A stretch of DNA of 6,943 nt. It comes from RGUW01 sp040399325 (GTDB lineage: Bacteria > Cyanobacteriota > Cyanobacteriia > PCC-6307 > Cyanobiaceae). Below the pieces are notes generated by a model. It searched no databases and was not told the origin of the DNA. It saw only the letters and a program-made list of their open reading frames with translations. The stretch's first letter is position 1. Each line of letters begins with the position of its first letter. The stretch covers positions 1 to 6,943 of the forward strand of contig JBBASJ010000077.1 in assembly GCA_040399325.1 (NCBI GenBank), read 5' to 3'. Below are positions 1 through 4,569 of this stretch, piece by piece. Both the position numbers and the translations under genes were made by a program.

Positions 1-77
<77 letters not shown>

Positions 78-89
78 ACGCCCCGAAAG

Positions 90-116
90 CCCCGGCAGGT
101 CACCTGTCGGGGTTTT
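90..116 (+). terminator. Intrinsic terminator of the tRNA-Met transcript
   Basis: A 10-bp stem CCCCGGCAGG (90-99) pairs with CCTGTCGGGG (103-112), with one G:T pair and a 3-base loop (TCA), and is followed at once by TTTT. It sits 13 bases after the tRNA CCA end and on the same strand, so it most likely ends the tRNA transcript. That makes read-through into the downstream oxidoreductase gene unlikely. Confidence 0.85.
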
Positions 117-124
117 CTGTTGGG

Positions 125-170
125 TGTCAGGCTGTTGGCTGTCAGGCTGAGACCCGAATCGGTGTCAGGC
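125..170 (+). repeat. Short direct repeat TGTCAGGC(TG), three copies
   Basis: TGTCAGGCTG occurs at 125-134 and again at 140-149, and TGTCAGGC at 163-170, so starts are spaced 15 and 23 bases apart. The repeats fill the space between the tRNA terminator and the first codon of the GMC oxidoreductase. They could be protein-binding sites in that gene's leader or debris of local duplication. I see no clear -10/-35 pair here. Confidence 0.5.
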
Positions 171-172
171 CC

Positions 173-1819
173 TTGACCGCGACGGCTGATCTGGATGGCT
201 TCGTGCCCGACGCCGTGGTGGTGGGCTCCGGAGCCACCGGTGGGGTGGCGGCCATGGTGCTGGCCGAGGCCGGGCTGCAGGTGCTGGTGCTCGAGGCCGG
301 GCCCCAGCGCCAGGCGAACCGCGCCTTCGGTAGCGAACCGCTCAACAGCCTCAGGCGGCTGGCCAGCCTCAGCAGCGGGCGGCAGCGGTTGCAGGGCCAC
401 CATCCGGGCTACTGGAAGCACAACCCGGAGCTGTTCGTCGACGAGCGGCGCAACCCCTACACCACCCCGGTCGATGCGCCGTTTCTGTGGAGCCGTGGCC
501 GCCAGGTGGGCGGCAAGAGCCTGACCTGGGGCGGCATCACCCTGCGGCTGTCAGAGTTTGAATTCAGGGCCGGGGACGCCGACGGCAGTGGCGTCAACTG
601 GCCGATCGGCACGGCCGAGCTGGACCCCTACTACACCCGGCTCGAGCGTCTGCTCGGAGTGCATGGCCATGCCGATGGCCTCCCCCAGCTGCCCGATGGC
701 AGCTATGCGCCGCCCCTGCCCCTGTCGCCCGGTGAGCAGCATCTGCGCCAGGCCGTGGCCGACGCGCTCGACCTGCCCCTGATTCACTCGCGCGGCTTCG
801 CCCTGCCCCGCGGCGAGGGCTGGCCGCTGCACAGCAGCCCGGGCAGCACCCTGGCCCGGGCCCTGGCGAGCGGCAGGGCCCGGGTGCGCGCCGGTGCCGT
901 GGTGAGCCATGTGGAGTGCGACAACGGCCGGGCCCGCAGCGTTGCCTGGGTCGACGCCGCCAGCGGCGAGCAGCACAGCACTCCCGCCGCCCTGGTGGTG
1001 CTGTGCGCCTCCACGATCGAGTCGCTGCGGATCCTGCTGCACTCCAGCGCGGCCTGGCGCAGCGGTGGTCTCAACGATCCCTCGGGCACCCTGGGCCACT
1101 ACCTGATGGACCACATCTCGAGCGGCCGTTTCTTCTCCTTGCCCGATGTGCCCGCCCCGCCGGCACCGCTGGAACTCTCGGGCGCCGGCAGCTGCTTCAT
1201 CCCCAACACGGTCAATCTCGAGGCCGGCAGCCGCGAAGCGTTCGCGGGCGGCTACGGCCTGTGGTGCGGCCTGCAGCGCTTTGACCCGCCGCGGCCGCTG
1301 CAGCGCCGTCCGCACGAGGCGGTGGGCTTTCTGATCGGCCATGGCGAGGTGCTGCCGGCGGCGACCAACCGGGTCAGCCTCAACCGGCATCAGCGGGATG
1401 CCTGGGGCCTGCCCAGCGCCCACATCGCCTGCCGCTGGGGTGCCAACGAGCACGCCATGGTGCGGCACATGCAGGCCCGCATGGCCGCCGCGGTGGCCGC
1501 CGCGGGCGGCACGATCAGACCGCTGGAGGATCTGTTCGTGATGCCCCTGATCGAACCCCTGGTCAAGGGCAGCCATGCCCTGAGTGCGGGAGCAGCCCCG
1601 CCTGGCTACTACATCCATGAGCTGGGGGGTGCCCGCATGGCGGCAGACCCCAGTGGCGGCGTGGTCGACCCCTGGAACCGCTGCTGGGGTGCCCCCAACC
1701 TGCTGGTGACCGATGGCGCCTGCTGGCCCCGGGCGGGCTGGCAGAGCCCCACCCTCACCGAGATGGCGGTGACCTGGCGGGCCTGTGAGGCCGCGGCCAG
1801 GGCCTTTGTCAGCGGCTGA
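173..1819 (+). CDS. GMC-family FAD-dependent oxidoreductase
   Basis: This 548-residue protein belongs to the glucose-methanol-choline flavoprotein family, whose members use FAD to oxidise alcohol or sugar groups. The substrate here cannot be told from sequence. An N-terminal Rossmann FAD motif GSGATGG is at residues 18-24, ending with the acidic ribose-binding Glu41 (VLEAGP). A second family block, RQVGGKSLTWGG, is at 110-121. LGHYLMDH at 307-314 resembles sugar and gluconate dehydrogenase-type members. The C-terminal block holds the expected catalytic His482 (IHELGGARM), the FAD-contact Asp514 (VTDGACWP) and SPTLT at 525-529. Most relatives have Asn or His where Ser525 lies. No signal peptide or membrane segment is visible, so it is probably cytoplasmic. 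The start is a TTG with no Shine-Dalgarno. An in-frame GTG at 203 is a plausible alternative that still keeps the whole Rossmann fold. No upstream ATG or GTG exists in this frame back to the tRNA terminator. Confidence 0.9.
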   Translation: MTATADLDGFVPDAVVVGSGATGGVAAMVLAEAGLQVLVLEAGPQRQANRAFGSEPLNSLRRLASLSSGRQRLQGHHPGYWKHNPELFVDERRNPYTTPVDAPFLWSRGRQVGGKSLTWGGITLRLSEFEFRAGDADGSGVNWPIGTAELDPYYTRLERLLGVHGHADGLPQLPDGSYAPPLPLSPGEQHLRQAVADALDLPLIHSRGFALPRGEGWPLHSSPGSTLARALASGRARVRAGAVVSHVECDNGRARSVAWVDAASGEQHSTPAALVVLCASTIESLRILLHSSAAWRSGGLNDPSGTLGHYLMDHISSGRFFSLPDVPAPPAPLELSGAGSCFIPNTVNLEAGSREAFAGGYGLWCGLQRFDPPRPLQRRPHEAVGFLIGHGEVLPAATNRVSLNRHQRDAWGLPSAHIACRWGANEHAMVRHMQARMAAAVAAAGGTIRPLEDLFVMPLIEPLVKGSHALSAGAAPPGYYIHELGGARMAADPSGGVVDPWNRCWGAPNLLVTDGACWPRAGWQSPTLTEMAVTWRACEAAARAFVSG

Positions 1820-1886
1820 ACACCCTGTGCGCCCGGGGTGTCAACGGTCACAGTCTGGGCCTGCTGCCCTGGTCACAATCAATCCG

Positions 1887-1903
1887 CGACCTCCAAGGGG
1901 TCG
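1887..1903 (+). other. Hairpin upstream of the GMC terminator
   Basis: CGACCTC (1887-1893) can pair with GGGGTCG (1897-1903), including one T:G pair, around a CAA loop. It lies in the 3' untranslated region of the oxidoreductase gene, 17 bases before the terminator stem. It could protect the 3' end of the mRNA or be part of a small 3'-derived RNA. The sequence alone does not show expression. Confidence 0.35.
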
Positions 1904-1920
1904 GGCAAGGGAGATTCAAG

Positions 1921-1948
1921 GCGGGGGCTGGCACCCCCGCTTTTTTTT
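1921..1948 (+). terminator. Strong intrinsic terminator downstream of the GMC gene
   Basis: GCGGGGG (1921-1927) pairs perfectly with CCCCCGC (1934-1940) over a 6-base loop (CTGGCA), followed by eight T residues (1941-1948). It lies 101 bases after the oxidoreductase stop codon on the same strand. There is no T-run on the opposite strand, so it works in the plus direction only and does not obviously serve the convergent DUF2811 gene. Confidence 0.92.
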
Positions 1949-1978
1949 GGCTTGCGCTCTGGGCCTGGCGTCGCCGGT

Positions 1979-2314
1979 TCAGCCGCGCTGAAACAGACCA
2001 TCCAGGTAGGCCTGGCTGACCAGACGGTCGTCGCTGCCGTTCTGGTACAGAAAGCTCGCCAGGGCCGAATTGATCAGTTGCATCTGATCCCAGTGGGGAT
2101 GGCCTGCCAGAAACTCACGCATGCCATCGAGCAGCACCTCGGGCACCTCGGCTTCGAGGCTGATGGAGTCCGGCTGCTCCTCGGTGGGGGCCTGGCTGAC
2201 GACGGGGCGGGGTTGGTGGGGAGCGTTCTGCGGGCGGGCGCTGGGGCTCTTGGCGTGGGTGCGGGCGGGTGGTTGGTCGATGCAGCGCTGCAGATGAAAA
2301 CGCTCAGGCCCCAT
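1979..2314 (-). CDS. DUF2811 domain protein with a polar N-terminal extension
   Basis: The last 65 or so residues match the pattern I know for DUF2811, a small family of unknown function typical of cyanobacteria: ISLEAEVPE, then a helix ending in FLAGHPHWDQ, then ALASFLYQNGSDDR and a closing YLDGLF. The read from ATG at 2314 is 111 residues. An in-frame TTG at 2332 would add six residues (117 in total), and neither start has a Shine-Dalgarno. The first 46 residues are rich in Pro, Gln, Ala and Arg and look disordered. Most DUF2811 proteins I recall are little more than the domain, so the extension is notable, or the true start lies further in, though no internal ATG precedes the domain. The gene is convergent with the GMC gene and downstream of CbiX on the same strand, 387-405 bp away, so it probably has its own promoter. 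No membrane segment or catalytic motif is visible. Confidence 0.8.
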   Translation of the reverse strand: MGPERFHLQRCIDQPPARTHAKSPSARPQNAPHQPRPVVSQAPTEEQPDSISLEAEVPEVLLDGMREFLAGHPHWDQMQLINSALASFLYQNGSDDRLVSQAYLDGLFQRG

Positions 2315-2489
2315 AACGACGTCGTGGTTCAACGGGTGATGGGATCAGTAGGCCACGCGCCCGGGGGCATCGTCAAAGCGGGCATTCCAGCTCAGAACCA
2401 AGCTGCGTCAGCATGAGATTGCCTGGTAGCGCAGGCTTCCGCGGCTCGTCATCTGGCGCACCCCGGGCCATTGGTTGGGCCTCAGGCGC

Positions 2490-2511
2490 CTGTCAAGCGA
2501 GGCTTGAACAG
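2490..2511. repeat. Imperfect inverted repeat (hairpin or operator)
   Basis: CTGT-CAAGC (2490-2498) pairs with GCTTG-A-ACAG (2502-2511) as nine base pairs with one bulged A and a 3-base loop (GAG). It lies between CbiX and DUF2811, upstream of DUF2811 on the minus strand. There is no T-run, so it is not a standard terminator. It could be a regulator site or an mRNA structure. Confidence 0.4.
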
Positions 2512-2519
2512 TTCATGCG

Positions 2520-2614
2520 ATTCCCCAGATCCGCCCCTGCACACCGGTTCAGACCGTCTTGTTTGTGGAAAAACCCTCTCAGAACTGGGGAAAACAGGAT
2601 CGCGGTGGGGAATG
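2520..2614. promoter_or_regulatory. Cluster of DnaA-box-like words
   Basis: TGTGGAAAA at 2564-2572 is the reverse complement of TTTTCCACA, the DnaA box form known from cyanobacterial origins. TGGGGAAAA at 2586-2594 differs from it by one base. TGGGGAATG at 2606-2614 is a weaker relative, and TGGGGAAT occurs again in the opposite orientation at 2520-2527. The three same-direction copies start 22 and 20 bases apart, near two helical turns each, in an AT-richer dip. That is compatible with a DnaA-binding cluster or a set of iterons for another regulator. No dnaN or dnaA gene is in view, so calling it an origin would be speculation. Confidence 0.35.
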
Positions 2615-2623
2615 TGACCATTG

Positions 2624-2638
2624 ATCAGCAGGGCTGAT
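2624..2638. repeat. Perfect short inverted repeat
   Basis: ATCAGC (2624-2629) and GCTGAT (2633-2638) form a perfect 6-bp palindrome around AGG. It lies just beyond the DnaA-box-like cluster. It could be a dimeric regulator site, although a 6-bp arm alone is weak evidence. Confidence 0.3.
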
Positions 2639-2660
2639 GTCGCTGAATCCCTTGAGACCC

Positions 2661-2689
2661 GGGCCGCTTTGAGACGGACAAGCTGGCCC
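2661..2689 (-). other. Hairpin downstream of CbiX
   Basis: GGGCCGCTT (2661-2669) pairs with AAGCTGGCCC (2680-2689) over nine base pairs with one bulged base and a 10-base loop. On the minus strand it begins about 30 bases after the CbiX stop codon. It could stabilise or help end that transcript, but no T-run follows on the minus strand, so it is not a canonical intrinsic terminator. Confidence 0.35.
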
Positions 2690-2719
2690 GTTTCACCCAC
2701 AAAGCTTCAGCTTCGGGCG

Positions 2720-3829
2720 TCACGTCCCTTCATGCTCGCGCCGGCTGCGCAGGGTGCTGGGCCCCAGTGGATGCTCGGCATGGGGATAGGGGGTGTGGTG
2801 ATGGCTGTGGTCATGGGCATGGCTGTGCCCCCCCAGGGGGATCGGGATGCCGTCGGGCTGGCAGGCGCCGGTGCATTCGTTCTCGCAGAGATCGCAGCTC
2901 TCGCAGAGGCCTTCGACATGGTGGTGGTGGCTGTGCTGGGGCGCGCCCACCTCCAGTTCGAAGCCCAGCACCTGGGCCCGGTACTTGCAGAGCGAGCAGT
3001 TCATGGCCGTCTCGCCGGCCACCACCTCATGCACCCGCTCCACAAAGGTGTCCACCACGAGCGGGTGCTCGCCCAGGTAAGAGGCGTGCACAAAGTCGAC
3101 CTCCGCATGGTCGGCAGCCACCCGCTCGCTGTGCTGGCGGATGCGGCTCACCAGCACCCCCGAAAACAGGAAATAGGGGAACACCACCACCCGCCTGAAG
3201 CCCAGGCGCACCACGTGGCGCAGGCCCGGTTCCACCAGCGGAAAGGTGACACCTGAGTAGAGGGTTTCGCCCCAGCCGAAGCCGAAGCCCTCCACCAGCA
3301 TGCGGGTCACCTTGGCCACGTTGGAGTTGGCATCGGGATCCGACGAGCCCCGGCCCACCACCACCAGCAGGGTGTCGTGCAGGGGAATCGCCTGGCGCGC
3401 GTTGGCCTGATCGAGCGCCTCGCGCACCCGGGCCCCGGCGGCCTGAATCATCTTGAGATCGACGCCCAGCTCGCGGCCGTAGTCGACCCGCAGGCCGGTT
3501 TCGGCGGCATAGGTGTTGAGCACCGAGGGGATGTCGTTCTTGGCATGGCCCGCCGCAAACAGCATGGCCGGCACCGCCAGCACGTGGCCCACACCCTGCT
3601 GGCGCAGCGTCTCGAGCCCGTCGCGCAGGATCGGCCGGGCGAATTCGAGATAGCCGTGGGCCACCGGCACCGGCGCCAGCTGCTGCCGCACCCGCTCGGC
3701 CAGCTGGGCGAATTCGTCGACGGCCAGGCGGTTGCGGCTGCCGTGACCGCAGATCAGCACACCGATCGGTCCAGCGGCGCCCTGGTTCAGGTCGGAGATG
3801 GCTGCAGGCATGGGAGCTGGTATCAGCAT
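2720..3829 (-). CDS. cbiX: Sirohydrochlorin chelatase CbiX, long form with Cys/His-rich tail
   Basis: This 369-residue protein is a class II chelatase that inserts a metal, by family Co2+, into sirohydrochlorin. That step belongs to the early-cobalt branch of cobalamin (in cyanobacteria, pseudocobalamin) synthesis. A role as siroheme ferrochelatase (SirB) cannot be excluded. It has two chelatase repeats. The N-terminal one carries CGHGSR (27-32) with His29, and His95 in AAGHAKNDIP, the usual metal-handling histidines. The second has GRGSSDP (159-165) and PYFLFSG (218-224). A metal-binding tail follows: MNCSLCKYR (276-284), like the MxCxxC Fe-S motif known from long CbiX proteins; a His run (299-304); a five-Cys cluster C309, C312, C315, C319, C323; and a second His-rich stretch (335-353). 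The start is ATG at 3829; a second ATG at codon 7 is possible. AGGG lies only three bases before the first ATG, too close for a good Shine-Dalgarno. The gene is divergent from the ParB-like gene. Confidence 0.93.
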   Translation of the reverse strand: MLIPAPMPAAISDLNQGAAGPIGVLICGHGSRNRLAVDEFAQLAERVRQQLAPVPVAHGYLEFARPILRDGLETLRQQGVGHVLAVPAMLFAAGHAKNDIPSVLNTYAAETGLRVDYGRELGVDLKMIQAAGARVREALDQANARQAIPLHDTLLVVVGRGSSDPDANSNVAKVTRMLVEGFGFGWGETLYSGVTFPLVEPGLRHVVRLGFRRVVVFPYFLFSGVLVSRIRQHSERVAADHAEVDFVHASYLGEHPLVVDTFVERVHEVVAGETAMNCSLCKYRAQVLGFELEVGAPQHSHHHHVEGLCESCDLCENECTGACQPDGIPIPLGGHSHAHDHSHHHTPYPHAEHPLGPSTLRSRREHEGT

Positions 3830-3848
3830 TGACCCTATGACTGCCAGT

Positions 3849-3875
3849 GGCCCGATTCGGGCCCGGATCTGGGCC
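3849..3875. promoter_or_regulatory. GC-rich palindrome in the divergent CbiX / ParB-like promoter region
   Basis: GGCCCGA (3849-3855) and TCGGGCC (3857-3863) form a perfect 7-bp inverted repeat around one T. A second, overlapping inverted arrangement, GGCCC-GGATCT-GGGCC, spans 3860-3875. Both sit in the short gap between two divergent genes, 20 bases from the CbiX start codon and 26 bases from the ParB-like ATG. Any promoters for both genes must overlap here, so the palindrome is well placed to be an operator acting on both. The motif matches no regulator site I know. Confidence 0.4.
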
Positions 3876-3901
3876 AGGATGCTCAGGCGTTGATTGCGGC
3901 C

Positions 3902-4564
3902 ATGGCCCTGCGCCTGCCTCCCTACCAGCCGCTACCGCCGCCGGGTCCGGATCAGGAGCTGCTCGAGCTGCCGATCGCCAGCCTGCAGCCCACCCAGCTG
4001 TGCGTGGGGCTGGCCGAGGTGTCCAGCCGCATCGCCGACTTCAGCGCCGACAATCCCGCCCAGCAGCGCGACTATCTGGCCAGCAAGCCAGTGCCGCTGG
4101 TGCGCAGCCGCAGCGGTGCGGTGTGGATGGTTGACCGCCATCACCGCCTGCGGGCCCTGATCGCGATTCAGCCCGAGGCCATCGCCTTCGGCTATGTGGC
4201 CCTGCAGGTTGACAGCGATGACCGCGCGGCGGTGCTGGCGGAGCTGCACCAGCGCGGCTGGCTGTACCTCTATGACGGCCGCGGATTGGGGCCGCGCAAC
4301 CCTGCGGTTCTGCCCCCCAATCTGTTGGGTCTGCAGGATGACCCCTACCGCAGCCTGGTCTGGAAGCTCAAGAAGGACAAGGTGATCGAGGCGGCGCCGT
4401 TGATCCCCTTCCATGAGTTTCGCTGGGCCGCCTGGCTGCGCAGCCGCACCCTGCCGCCCTTCAGCTCGCAGCGGCTCGAACCGGCCCTGCCGGCCGCCCG
4501 CGCCCTGGCCCGCTCCAGCGCGGCGGCCCATCTGGCGGGCTGGAAAGGGCCCCGGTCGGCCTAG
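3902..4564 (+). CDS. ParB-like nuclease-fold protein (PF08857, ParBc_2 type)
   Basis: The read from ATG at 3902 gives 220 residues. An in-frame TTG at 3890 would add four. I prefer the ATG because the added residues carry no family signal and neither start has a clear Shine-Dalgarno. The sequence follows the PF08857 pattern: LQPTQLCVGLAEVSSR (28-43), YLASKPVPLV (58-67), the signature WMVDRHHRLRAL (75-86) with Asp78, His80 and His81, GWLYLYDGRG (119-128), LPPNLLGLQDDPYRSL (137-152) and FHEFRWAAWLRSR (160-172). The family is annotated as a putative ParB-like nuclease, but I know of no firm biological role. It lacks the helix-turn-helix region of true chromosome-partitioning ParB and has no ParA partner nearby, so it should not be called a partition protein. 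The N-terminal 25 residues are Pro/Leu-rich. Its stop codon lies five bases before the antiporter ATG, so the two are almost certainly cotranscribed. Confidence 0.85.
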   Translation: MALRLPPYQPLPPPGPDQELLELPIASLQPTQLCVGLAEVSSRIADFSADNPAQQRDYLASKPVPLVRSRSGAVWMVDRHHRLRALIAIQPEAIAFGYVALQVDSDDRAAVLAELHQRGWLYLYDGRGLGPRNPAVLPPNLLGLQDDPYRSLVWKLKKDKVIEAAPLIPFHEFRWAAWLRSRTLPPFSSQRLEPALPAARALARSSAAAHLAGWKGPRSA

Positions 4565-4569
4565 ACGCC

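Larger units (their letters stand above)
2333..2719. other. 387-bp non-coding region with box cluster and hairpins
   Basis: Neither strand shows a credible gene in this stretch. Short open frames exist but have no family resemblance and no start signal. The part from about 2541 to 2640 is near 52 percent GC by my count, clearly lower than the flanking genes. It contains a cluster of DnaA-box-like words (2520-2614), an imperfect hairpin at 2490-2511, a 6-bp perfect inverted repeat at 2624-2638 and an imperfect 9-bp hairpin at 2661-2689. It must hold the promoter of the DUF2811 gene and the 3' end of the CbiX transcript. I could not place a convincing -10 box or a T-tailed terminator for either. 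Confidence 0.6.

Noticed and set aside
551..1618. Long open frame on the minus strand opposite the GMC gene
   Set aside because: It is rich in Gln, Gly, Ala and Arg with no recognisable domain, and mirrors the high-GC codon pattern of the real gene on the plus strand.
2421..2430. GCCTGGTAGC matching the D arm of the initiator tRNA (15-24), as an att site or tRNA fragment
   Set aside because: Only ten bases match, flanking sequence does not continue the tRNA, and no integrase or other mobile gene is present.
2413..2700. Short open frames on both strands in the 2333-2719 gap as small genes
   Set aside because: Neither has a Shine-Dalgarno, a family motif or a sensible hydrophobic pattern, and they overlap the hairpins and box cluster.
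2621..3256. Plus-strand open frame overlapping the 3' half of cbiX
   Set aside because: It is antisense to the His/Cys-rich tail and second chelatase repeat of CbiX, whose motifs are clear. No family resemblance was seen.
3902..4564. Chromosome-partitioning ParB
   Set aside because: The sequence fits the separate PF08857 pattern; there is no helix-turn-helix region, ParA gene or visible parS site in the window.
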